Source: Trileptium ribeirensis (Eukaryota > Nematoda > Enoplea > Enoplida > Thoracostomopsidae). From it: a stretch of 64,000 nucleotides of DNA. The translations under genes were made by a program, and so were the position numbers. The notes beneath the pieces were generated by a model. That model was not told where the DNA came from. It saw nothing but the letters and a program-made list of their open reading frames with translations, and did no database searches. The stretch covers positions 1 to 64,000 of the forward strand of contig JASANE010012010.1 of NCBI GenBank assembly GCA_030248225.1, given 5' to 3'. Positions 32,200 through 43,400 of the stretch are shown here, in pieces (the stretch's first letter is position 1; every line of letters starts with the position of its first letter).

Positions 32200-33534
32200 A
32201 TGGACAACAGCGTTCGGCAACGCGAAAACAACAACAAGGACGACTGCAGCGTTCGGCGACGCAGCGACAGTCAGGTGGACCATAGCGTTCGGCAACGCGA
32301 TGGCAACGACATCAGACGCTCCGAAGGCGGTCCGGCCCGACGATTATCAGCAGCCGGACCGTATGCTCCACCCGAAGCAACCACGTACCGCCTGCCTGTC
32401 ATTCCAACGTACCATGTTGACTTAACGAAACCGTACGTTACATTCTTGTCGCACGGTACTGAATGGCCGGAGCTGTCCAACATGCACGAAGCTCCGACGC
32501 CATTCCACCACGACGGTACTACAGCTCCAACCGTCGAACAGCACTATCAAGTGAGAGTGCTTCTCGTGCTGGGCCTGATGGAAGCGGCCAAAGAACTCAT
32601 GGACATGGTAGGCACGCCGCAGCAAATCAAAGCAAGAGCACGGGCGCTCAAAGACGAACTGGTTGACAATATCACCAGCGCCCGGCTCAAACCGTTGCTG
32701 GAACATATAATGCGGCCAATATTGATCCGTAAATTCAGCATTCCCAGCTATGCGCGGATCCTACATCTAACAGGCGCTCGACCGCTCCTGGAGGTAACTA
32801 CCGATACCTTCTGGGGCATCGGACGCACCCTTCAGCAATTGCGGCAAGGCGAGCAACCCAAGCATTGCCACAATGTCATGGGGCGGCTTTTGGAGGAGGT
32901 GCGTGAATACCTCACCTCCGGATACGCTAGCTGGCCGCACGTCATCATTATGGGTGACGCGCTCCCGCTGCCGCTGCTGGAAATGGCAAATGACAGTAAG
33001 TGGCTAGTTTGCGCATGGCCTGGCACCACGCTAATCCGCATGATCCAGCTTGCCAGCGCCGTTTTAACGCCATTAACCAAATGCGTCATCTTACTTGGAG
33101 GCTACCAGTACATCTACCGGAAGGCGCAACTGGAGCAGCTCCATGCGACCAACCCTAATGCAGCCTTCAAGAAGATAAAACGCCATCTAGGGATGCTATC
33201 GCGGCGGGTGCCAACACGCGCACCCATTGTCGTCGCACCGCCGATACCACGATGGGCCGCGACTAACCAGGACGCAATGTCTTGGACGGCCGAATTCAAA
33301 CGCATCGTCGCCAATCATCGGCAACAACATGACGCATTCCATAACGTCTATTTTCCGAACTGGCCTGTCGCCTTTAACGCCGCAGACGCGTGGGAACGGG
33401 ATGAGCCGCATATGGAGTGGCAAGAGCGCCCACAGTTCGAGGAACCAATGGTTTCCAAGTACTGCTTGCGCAACTTGCGGGAGTGGGTCGGCCAGTTAGT
33501 GCGCGATGCCGAACTTGGTCGCTTAACGCGATAG
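32200..33534 (+). CDS. NADAR + SGNH-like accessory protein 2 of the retroelement
   Basis: 444 residues, intact. The N-terminal ~45 residues are charged and contain three SVRQR/SVRRR repeats. The NADAR domain spans ~80-238 and is closer to the family norm than in protein 1: WPELSN (89-94), FHHDG (102-106), TVEQHYQ (111-117), MRPILIRKFS (171-180), TGARPLLE (191-198), DTFWGIG (202-208), GRLLEEVR (228-235). The SGNH-like half (~246-437) shows VIIMGDALPL (248-257), WPGTTL (273-278), ILLGGY (297-302) and VVAPPIP (344-350). It keeps a DEPH (401-404) that could be the Asp-x-x-His pair, but the nucleophile position is Ala. The ATG at 32200 is chosen because it directly follows an acceptor-like AG and has the N-terminal repeats in frame. 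It probably acts on ADP-ribose-like adducts or binds them; this is inference from the family. Confidence 0.78.
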   Translation: MDNSVRQRENNNKDDCSVRRRSDSQVDHSVRQRDGNDIRRSEGGPARRLSAAGPYAPPEATTYRLPVIPTYHVDLTKPYVTFLSHGTEWPELSNMHEAPTPFHHDGTTAPTVEQHYQVRVLLVLGLMEAAKELMDMVGTPQQIKARARALKDELVDNITSARLKPLLEHIMRPILIRKFSIPSYARILHLTGARPLLEVTTDTFWGIGRTLQQLRQGEQPKHCHNVMGRLLEEVREYLTSGYASWPHVIIMGDALPLPLLEMANDSKWLVCAWPGTTLIRMIQLASAVLTPLTKCVILLGGYQYIYRKAQLEQLHATNPNAAFKKIKRHLGMLSRRVPTRAPIVVAPPIPRWAATNQDAMSWTAEFKRIVANHRQQHDAFHNVYFPNWPVAFNAADAWERDEPHMEWQERPQFEEPMVSKYCLRNLREWVGQLVRDAELGRLTR

Positions 33535-34614
33535 ACAAATGCAATAAGAGGCATAGAGTGTGGACCCTCAGAGAAGTAAGAATAAGCGTGCGAGTATTTA
33601 GACAAACCTGGGTGAAGGATAAGGACGACTGAAACGAGTAAGGCGAAGAATAGTGAGCTGCGTCGAACACAAATAAAGCGTAGCCAATAACCAGTAGGAC
33701 CGCGCAGAGCAAACAGAGTAGCACACAAATACAAGCACCAAACCGTGCCTCGCAAACGGAGCGAATCATTTCTAAATGACCTAATACTAGGAAAGCTTGT
33801 TACTCAGATTAGAGCAAATTATGACCCAAGTGCAATGGTAAGAAAATGACAAACCAAGTATCTTGAATGATAAATGTAGTCCAAAACAACCTGAGTGCAA
33901 TATCATCTATTACCCCGAGTAGAGCGAATTAAGCAAAACGTGATCATGAATTATTACATGGGCGTATCAAAATTCAACAAATGGGAATTCCTGGGAATAG
34001 GCACCCCGGCGGCCGGACCATTTCCTGGGAGTTACCCGAAAATAAATAAGGGCATGGACACCAACCCTGTCCAGAACTGTGGAGGTACGTGCTGAATATC
34101 ATAATAAAATGCAACTGTATATATGACAATTGTTATAGTATGTGTGGCAAGAAGTGGCACAATGATTGTCACAGATAAACATTACGGATAAATTTTCAGG
34201 GAAATATTTTTAAGGACACAAAATAAAACAAACTATCATAAAATATTATAGGCCATAAGGGAAAACTTCCAAAATTACCGAAAATAAAGGGAGAAGGGAC
34301 GCGTTTTTGGTGATAACCAAGCAAATTGATCGTCCTTCTACCCTCGATTTAGCGAAATTTTAACAACTTTTGGGAAATTTTTCGGAAAACCTTCGAAATT
34401 TAGTGCAATTTTAAGCCCAAACGGGCTAAATTTTACAAATTTCACGCCCAAACGGGCCAAATTTTCAAATTTCATACTAATTTTATTCAATTGAAATCAA
34501 GGGCTGTACATCACATGGAATTAATCACGCAAAATTTTCACTTTTTCACATCTCAACAAATTTAACTTACTACCATAAGTAAGGAGTCTATAAAATCCAA
34601 AAAATTTTAAGAGA
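33535..34614 (+). other. 3' untranslated region of the NADAR retroelement
   Basis: About 1.1 kb between the second NADAR ORF and the LTR-like repeat, without a supported plus-strand gene. The minus strand has an ORF with hydrophobic stretches (33348-33769), largely antisense to the NADAR gene and without family resemblance. The last 20 bases before the LTR (AAAAAATTTTAAGAGA) are purine-leaning and might serve as a polypurine tract; this is weak. Confidence 0.4.
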
Positions 34615-37600
34615 TGTAACAGCCCGAGTTTTGGTCGAAATCTCAAGTATCCAAAATCAGGCCATAGGGGCCTCAAAATTCAATGGATAAAGGGCGATCG
34701 GATACAGGTGGAGCGTGGTCCGGACTATAACTTGTGCATTATTGTTCGTTGTTATAAAATAAACTTCATGTCATCATTATATTGTATTGATACGGTCACG
34801 TTCCACCAGCCCGAGGTGCGCGGGGTGATTTCGCACCCAAAATTGGATCAAAAGCTAACGGTTGAGGTATCCGATCGATCCCGGGTGTTTACTGTTTTGT
34901 AATCAGTAAAGTAATTGTGTCATTATATTTGTATTGGAATGTGGGTACGGATGCGTAGTCGGATCGGCCGGGGACAAGGGGGAGAGATTTCGCGTTTTAT
35001 CACAATCCGACTTAACAATTTTGTTAATTAGGTGCCCCAGGGTCGATCCCGGTGCGCATCCGTGGGCCGTAGCATATATATATGAATTATATTGTCATGC
35101 TAAAATAATGTGTACCTTGTATGTGTCCCTGGGTGTCAGGATGGGCCGGGGTGTTGTAGCGCAAGACTCTTATCAGGATAAAAATGCGTTTTGAGCTTTC
35201 TAATGTTTGGGGACCTGGGAAGATCTATCCTGACACGCCGGAAAAGGAAAACTGTTATTTCATTATATTCTATTTCATATATGTTTTAAGGGACGTTTTG
35301 ATACGTAGGAAGAAGGATAAAATTGACCTAACGTGACAAAATTTTCATTTTTTCAAAGGGGTGTAAGAATTTTGAAATTTAGGGGGTTTTTATAGATTTT
35401 GAACAAAAAGGGGACATTAAACTATCATCAGGACTCTATAAGGATTCAAAATTACTCACTCGGGTCAACCTAACCCCAACCCGTAAGTACTTATGGACCC
35501 CCGTTCCCGCGTTTAAACTCTCAGGCTTTCGGGCCCTAAAGCACCACATCCCAAACCAAAACATCCCGATTTTTCAAGCCGTACACCTCAATCAGGTCCT
35601 ATACTAACTATCCCACCGAAAACCGGGGCCATCTGCCCCAACGGACCTTCACGGGACCCCCATAATTCAGGCGGGACCCAAAATTTACCTATCGTGCACG
35701 CATTTATCTGCCTTTTACGGGTCTCCTAGGGGGTTCACATTAAAATAAAGGATATCATGAGTAGGCGACCAGCCAGGGCATGGATATGATCCCGCCCCCG
35801 GCCGCCTACTCCTTTCCGTTCCTGAAATATAAACAAAATAATAAAAAATTTTCAATGCAAATAAAGCGCCCGAAGCGCTGATATATTATCTTATTTTGAA
35901 AACCTCGCGCCCACCAGCGCGAGGTTTGGTTGTTTACGTGCATTTTGGCACGTTTCGGCCACTGCCCAGTTAAAATAGCATCGACGACTTTGTTGTTATT
36001 GTCGGTGCCATTGCCGTAGCTAGTGGTCTTGCTATTGTCATGTACGTTGTAGCGATTTTAAGGTTTTGAAAATAGTTACGAACGTGTATCATTGTGTATA
36101 TTTGAACATATTTTATGTTTGTTTTTTATTTGTGCAGTTTTTTCGGCTAAGGACATTAGCGCTTTGAAGTTTGAAAATTTCAAAATTTTAGGACACAAGG
36201 GCTGACAAAAAGGGGGGGCTGACCTAGTATAAAAGAGACTGCCCGATTCCCCGATCGGAGCCAGTCGAGCTTTTAAGTTTAGGCTTTGGCGGTTGTCGCC
36301 ATTTAAAATTTATTCTATTTCCAATCGTTTTTGGTGTTTTCGTTTTTCTTTTTCGTTTAGACATACCAGGGGTGGTTCCTCGCCGTGCCTCCACGGTGGA
36401 GAGCCTTCCCTGGTTTTCTTGCTTCTTTTCGATCAGATAAAGGGCCGTTCTTTGCGGACGTTGGAGCGTCGGAAGGATGCTCCGCGCGCCCGTAAGGATC
36501 GGACCCCGCGGAATCTCACAAATTGCATCAAAATTAGTTAAAATTTTACTCGCTCGCAACTCGACTGGTTCCCCGCTCCTCGGACGCCTTCTTTCCGTTT
36601 ACAGGTCCGAGGAGTGGTCAAAATTTCGTTCTAAGGCAATTGACGGCGGGCAAAGTTCGTTTCTACGCAGTTTTAGTCAAAATTTACTTTGAGGCCTCGG
36701 GCCGTGAGAAAAATTTACTTTTCCACGCAAGAACAATTAAACTTCCACGCTGAGGCGAGTGCTGCCGTTTCAAAACGCTTCTCAGAAGGAGAATTTCTCC
36801 TAAAACTTGGTTGAGAGTTGTATCAAAGGAAAGGGGATTCTGCCAAAATTTATAAGGGATAACAGGAGTAATACGGAGGACGTGGCCGTTTGCATCTGCA
36901 GGGGTCACGAGTTGACCCCCGTTGTTTCTAAATCGAACTACAGCGTCGAATCCTCATTCGTTCGCTGTTTCTTCTGCTTATGGTTAAATTTCGATGCAAA
37001 CGACTGCGGGCCAGAGTTTAATCAAAGTTCCTAGGTGGCTCATCAGCTGAGCGTAGAGCGAGACAGGGACTGGAGTTGGCGGTGCGTTAAATGGCATCAA
37101 AATTTTGGTGGGACGTGGTTTTTCTAACCGTGCAACTACGGGGAGAAGTCACGTCGGCACCCTCTCCCGGAGCCCTCTGGGAGCGACTCTCAGATTAGTT
37201 ATGCCGTTCGTGAGCCACTCCAGTCGCTGTTGAAAGTGGGTAAAATTTTGGACCCCTGGTCTCGTTTTTCTTGAAGCCCGAATCACGTAATGCACTAAAC
37301 CATTGAGGGATAATAGGTAACTAAACGTTAAGTGTACAGGAGACTGTTCTCGGAAAATTGTTAGGGAATTCATCGGTCTCTGAAGCATTTCGTCTGGCCT
37401 GGTTCGATTAAAATTTTAGGGTGTCATGTTCAAGGATGGCTCGAAATGTATTCCAGGGTGTCTTGTAGGGCACCCGATAGTTCTACGTTATATTGTGAAT
37501 ATTATAATTGAGTGTTGTATGCCCCGATTGGGCAATGTCATATAGTGTGCCAAATGCAAAAAAGGGATCAATAGTAAAACGCTTGAACCGTGTGTCACTT

Positions 37601-38420
37601 CTGGAAGCAGTTCGGAATTTGGTTTAATTGTCCGATCACGCTAGTTTTAGGTTAACCATAGTAGCTCCGACAAGCACTCTTAAAGATCTATGAACCCAAG
37701 TCAATTTTAACCACAGTGAGCAATGCCTCTTCACCACCACGCCCGCCTGACTAAGTTCTCCCGCACGCCTCCGTCTCAGAGACCGAACCAGCGATCTTCT
37801 CAATATTTTGCATTATACTCGTATTATCAGAAAAACCCCGCCGCCATCCTTCCGCAGTAAATCGTCGCCTTGCACAACCCGTCGCTTAGGTTGCAACTCT
37901 AACAATCAAAATCTTGACTCTCAAGGGACTGGGGCCCTCGCCTCAGTGCCCTCTGCGTTATCATGAGCAATCAAGAATTAGGGAACATACCCCGACTAAG
38001 ACTTTTAGGATTTGCGCACGCTTATAGTCTAGGCATCAGGGTCCGTTGTGCCATGCTCTAGGATTAGAAACATGACCAAGCGCATAGGGATACCCCAACG
38101 GGAGATCTCACTAGGACCAGAGAACCCCGTTTAAGGGATTAAGTGGATAACGAGGGAAAGGCGAGTCAGCCTTATTACCTGTGAGCAGGCTTAGGGGTTG
38201 ACTCTCCCTCGGGGGACCTCATACCATTAGACACGTGGGCCAATATAGGGGCCAGGCCGAACACCCTGGTTAACCCGCCGGCAGCCTGCTAAGCTAAGCG
38301 GTTCCCTTAGGTCATCGCGTAGATCACCGGGGAGTCGTGGAAGCCGGGGTTGTCCGGGCACCACACGCTGAGAAAATAGTGGTGCAGCTGGGATCCCTTA
38401 GGGCCAGAACTGGTCCTAGT
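34615..38420 (+). repeat. Giant LTR-like repeat, family 2, copy 2 (probable 3' LTR of the NADAR element)
   Basis: Direct-repeat partner of 16389-20244. It begins TGTAACAGCC. The first ~230 bp and the segment from about 36568 to the end are almost identical to copy 1, whereas 34850-36560 has diverged with many substitutions and indels. The TATAAAAG box is at 36228-36235. It lies downstream of the NADAR ORFs in the same orientation, exactly where a 3' LTR is expected. Assignment to that element is positional. The last bases of copy 1 (ACA after CTAGT) are replaced here by a T run. Confidence 0.6.
36228..36235 (+). promoter_or_regulatory. TATA box of LTR family 2, copy 2
   Basis: TATAAAAG followed by the same GAGACTGCCCGATTCCCC as copy 1. 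Its preservation within a diverged block argues for functional constraint while the family was active. Confidence 0.6.
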
Positions 38421-40077
38421 TTTTTTTTGGTGCGGGTGTTGGTTTTTGCGTATATATGGTTGGTTTGGACATTTTTTTTTTTGTGTCTGAGGTTTGCTTG
38501 AGCTTTGTTTAATTTCCGTCGGCAATGGCTTCGTTTACAAAATAGCCGGGTCTTCCGTAGTTGAAACTCGGCATAAACTGTTTTCAAGATTTATCATGCA
38601 ATACTTTTGCGGGATATTTGCTGGGATCGATTACAAAATTATAGTGGAGCCAGAAGTGTTGTACGTATCAATGCCTGGACGAAACATTTATCGCTCATTC
38701 AAACAGAAGTGTTGTGGAGTTAAACGCTCAGAAGCGCAAGAAGGGTTTGACTGACTTAGGGTTTAATTTTAGCGATAAATACTAATGGAATTGATGTTTA
38801 GAACTAGACGCCAAGGTTTTATTATATTCTTTGCCTCCGGAAGTAGAGTCATTCATTAGGCTTACGACCACGGAAATTTAGTGCGATAAAGGAATTCGGT
38901 GGCGCGAGATAGGAACTTACAGTCTGTTGTGAGTTAATCGATATAAATTGTGAGTCTTTATAGTTAAGTTCTGCCTGAACTACTTCTAAACATACCAGAA
39001 ACCTTTCTGCAATGCACGGCAAGCGAGCGCGCCAATGTAAGAGCAAGTCAGCAATCTAAGCAGTGAATTTTGACATGAGCGAACAACCAAGCCCTCAACT
39101 TTCGAACCGAACTAGGTGGAACACAAGCATAAGCAAAGCAAACAACACTAAGCAATCAGGAACAAACCAACACAAGTACAGAATAATAGTAGACTGGAGA
39201 TTGGATTTTTAAATAGAACTTATAACATGTTAGCATATCATTTCAGCTGAATCTAAGATTGGAATGTCCAGTCAGTCGTTGAACTACAATCTGGATGAAA
39301 AATTAGGTTCTTTTGCGGATGACACGTTTACGAATAATGTAGATGCAAAATTGTGTTGTTTCAACTAAAATGTGGTTTCTGGGAACGGAGCATTCTGACC
39401 ACTTTGCAATTCCTTAGACGTGGAAAAATAGCTAACTAGTTCCGCATTACCCGTGTGTTGCATAATGTGACAGTAAACTTAGTCCGCGCCCGCTAACCAT
39501 CCTATTTTGCTATTTCGTTTATAAAGCCGCTACTGAACGTTTTTGATGAACTGTAATTCGATGCAAAAATGTTCAGCGCTGCAAATGGAATCCAGCCAAT
39601 TTGTGTTCGTTAAAATTCAACAAAAATTATCGTTTTTGGGAACGAAAATCTACTGGATTAGGACTAGGTTGTTTCTGTTCGCGAACACTGTGAGCTAAAC
39701 CACTGGATCGATTAATTTAAGACTTTAGTATTACGTTACATTTGTTCGCGAACGAAAGCAATACAAATGAAATGTTGATAAGTATAAAATAACCGTTTGA
39801 TTGCAAATTGAAAATAGTTAAAATTCTGTTCAAACAGGTTTATTTTTTACTACTTGTTCCTGATTTGGATAATATTCTGTTAGCGAAAAACCAATGAAAT
39901 TTGCACATTTGTTCCTTAACAAGTGTTCGCAATTCGCTATTGGCTATTGCAAAATAAAATGGTGGATGGGCACAGGCTAATTTTGCTCGCTTATAACTAT
40001 AATCCTGGTTCATCTAAAATTCAGTGGTTCTAGAATGGTCTTCAATTTTGGGTCCTTTCGGTTATACCCCGCGCCGA

Positions 40078-40250
40078 AGACGGTCAATTTTGAAGATACA
40101 GCAATAATTTTGGTACCATTTGACAGCCCGACAACGAAGTTTAGAAAATGTCCATTTCAACTGGTTTTTGACAAAAAAGTATTTTTCGATGTTTTTCGGA
40201 TTCCTCGGTTCCTAAAATTTTCGAAAAAAGTTTTATCGATAAAAGTATAA
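40078..40250 (+). repeat. Interspersed repeat, copy 1 (copy 2 at 48008-48195)
   Basis: Both copies share GGTCAATTTTGAAGATAC, a TTTTTGG/TTTTTGGTGCC-like block, and AAAATTTTCGAAAAAAG or CAAATTTTCGAAATTTT, and end near ATAAAAGT. The copies are strongly diverged. The class is unknown. Confidence 0.5.
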
Positions 40251-40384
40251 TTTTATATATCATACGAGCCGCATCGAGTAGAGTCAAATGGTGCCAAAAC
40301 CAGCAGATCAGTACATTGCAGGTTAGGTTCATACTAAGCTTTCCCTCTTAGGCTTCATAGGCTTACCCAAAAACATAATTTTCC

Positions 40385-40460
40385 TTATGAAACCCAACGA
40401 AATGATATTTTACGAACCGGCTCATTCGCTGAGTCGAATTATACTAAAATATCCTTGTAT
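40385..40460 (+). repeat. Short dispersed repeat around CGCTGAGTCGAATTATA
   Basis: Related phrases recur at 40690-40760 (GAGCTGAGTCGAATAATAT), 44255-44290 (CTGCTGAGTTGAATTATA) and, more weakly, 48485-48515. Each is preceded by ATTTT..GAACCG-like sequence. The element class is unknown. Confidence 0.4.
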
Positions 40461-43400
40461 CTTCAAACTGGTCTGTTTATGAGCTGCAGTACAACTGAAA
40501 ATACACGTATTCTAGGTAAAGCTGGTCGAGTTTAACAAAGAAGGTAAACATTGAATTGTTACACTGTGACAGACTCGGACCAAACTCACACCTGATTGTT
40601 AAGGATATCATATAAAATCGTGTTACAGTCTCAAACATTTTATCTGGTCACTGGGCTAAGAATGAGCAGAGTAACCTACTGTATTACTAACATTTGTCTC
40701 ATAAAACGCAACAAAATGGTATTTTCTGAACCGCCTCATCGAGCTGAGTCGAATAATATTGGTAAAAACGAAAAATTGACAAATAGAAATTAAAACCAGC
40801 GGGGCATGAAATTTTTCGAGGAGCCTGCATTCGAAAACACCCGTTTTGTACCAGGAAAAAATGCCCGACCGTTAACCTCTCTACCTTGAAAAAGTCAGCA
40901 ATAAGATTTTTCTTTTCTATTTTTGTGAATTATCCACAATGTTTTAAACAATATATCTCCAGAGAGATAATCTCACGGGCAATGCTAATTCGATACACTA
41001 AATCATGATATAAATTCCGTACAATGGTTAAACTAAACATTATTAAATATTAGCACGCATGTTAAAACGTTTAATAATTAGCGGAAACTGAACATTCCCA
41101 AAGAAGCATCTAGACCTCATGGGTTTACAGTCCTGCTGACCTGAAGATATATTCCTGCAATATATTGTGCAGCCATCATTTCAATGTACATGTAAAAACA
41201 TGTAGACACGCTGTGACAAAGCATTTTGTTGTGGGATTGTTCATTGTAAAAACTACATTGCTTCACTAGAATTGTCAAAATGTGTGAAGTCTAATTTGTT
41301 ATAGCGGTCGAGCTCATGGTTTTGCATTCTTGTGCATCTTGAGTATGTATACATTCTTGGAGTGTATTGTGCAACCTCCGTTGCAGTATATATTGCAATT
41401 TATTGACTTTGCTGTAGTTGCGCTTGTGATGGCTGATATCGGAGTGACTAACTAATCCGATTTTATGTAAACAGCAGATTACGATCATAGATTGTGCGTA
41501 GTGCAGTGACAAAGTAAAGTTTACTCAAGTTTCTATGTTTCTATTGCAAATGTCAAGTATATATAAGTGGTTTTGTGACTAAAACTGGTGATGATGAATA
41601 GTATATAGCGCTATTGGAATGTTTATTGGGTTATTTATAATCGATGCTAATTTATAGCATGTACCTGGCACCTCGATGAAGTTTTGGTTGACCCAAAACA
41701 ATTATTCTAAAATGCACAATTCTACACGGTTAAGTCAAAATTGATTTTAGTAGAATCTCAGTGATTTCGGAACGTGTCCGTGATGGTGAAACATTAATCA
41801 TAGCAGATTCTTTAAGTGACACACCCGTTGCCAAGGTTGCAAGACTCAGAAATCATTCCACTTTCTTAGTTTACCTCTATACTGCCAGTCGCCTGCACAA
41901 ACTGACATTTTTGCAATTAAACACTTGTAAAATTGATGTGACTCTCATCGTTTCTACGAGGATAGTCGAGAAACCGTACGTAGCTTTTCAGACGGATACC
42001 TAAAAACACCTTTTACAGGGCTCTTATTTGGGAGCTACCATAATTTTTGAAATGATGCCCAATAAAGAGGGCTAACTAGTCCGAATAAAGAGAACCGCAA
42101 AAGTGCCTGATAACGGAACTCAGGTAATGCTAAAGGTAGGCTACCCAGATTTCAGAAAATCTCTTTCTAAATTCGAGTAAATCTATTAAACATCACCTAG
42201 AAGTGTGCGCGCTACAGCTGCACGCTACCTTCGGGTTAGCTGATACTTGAGGCTGCTCGCTACACGCGATCTCGTGGTTTCAGCAAATACCCAGCCCAGC
42301 TCGGATTATGCAGGTACCCATACAGACGCGCACATCTCCTCTAAGGTAACGTTATCAATCTGAATCGGCGTCATTCGTCTCCAATCCTATAGGCCATGTT
42401 TTATTATTAGGTGCGCGAATTGTCGATTTGGGTTTCATTGTTTTGCGAAATTACGCCCCTAAATAAGCTTAGCCTGATTTGTTTTGTATCTTTATGTTTT
42501 TGTCGCTATTCGCCGGATTTGGTCACACGATAAGAGATACAAGCACCAGCTGAAAGTTATTTTTGTATGATCAACTTTCATTTGACAACGATGAGCTCAT
42601 ATTACTGTGGAACCCATGATTTAATCAATCTTTATGAGCGTGCAACGGTAAATGACAATGCTATGGCCGTATTACTGGTTAGTATGTATATCTTTTGGTG
42701 ATTTTATTTCCTGGACGTATATTGATATTTCATCTTCTTTGCTGAAGCTATGCAGATTTCTTAAGAAATTTCAGCAAACACACATTATTGTGCAGTTCGT
42801 AGTGCATATCCATTGTTGCATTTATAAATGTCAGAAAGTGAGCAACACTTATGCCCATGTTTCGGATTCCATATCACTAACATTAAGTGAATACTTTGCA
42901 TACATGTTTTGCAACAGTTTGCAGGAAATGATATATAAGATCTCACTTAGATTTTCATGATGATTGCTCAGCCAGTCTTGGAACCCCGGCAGTGTTTTGA
43001 AACAGCTGAGTATAAAATTTGCTGGTTTACTCTTCGACGTCCCAAACTGATATTTATATCGTAGCAATAGTGGTATACATTTATAATGTAACTTTATAAT
43101 ATTTATAACCAATTTTCATTTAGCTTATTTCTAAAATTTTAAGTATTTTTAAATGGCATTTTACAGCTCACGTGTCCAAGGTCTTCTAATTGTGTAATGG
43201 GTATCGACAAGAAGCGGGCTGGTGCTCGGTGGGGTGGTAGCTGCGGCAGGGGAGGTGTGGCGGATGGCAAAAGTTTTGAAAATGTTGAAATTTCTCATAA
43301 TTGGCCAAAGTTCGCCATAAATTCGGTCATATTTGTAAAAAAATTGCCGCGGGATCTCAATAAGAGTAAACATGGCTTATGGGGCCTAAGCTACAGGAGG

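Noticed and set aside
33348..33769. Minus-strand ORFs with hydrophobic segments, possible env-like protein
   Set aside because: Mostly antisense to the NADAR gene, with two competing frames and no signal peptide, cysteine pattern or fusion-protein features.
16389..38420. The two family 2 repeats as the paired LTRs of one 22-kb element
   Set aside because: Host kinase exons, several MITEs and tRNA-like repeats lie between them, no primer-binding site or gag follows the left copy, and the copies differ strongly in their middle parts. A solo LTR plus a separate truncated element is simpler.
42652..42960. 102-residue ORF with hydrophobic stretches
   Set aside because: AT-rich composition, no motif, no splice-site logic with neighbours and no resemblance to a membrane family.
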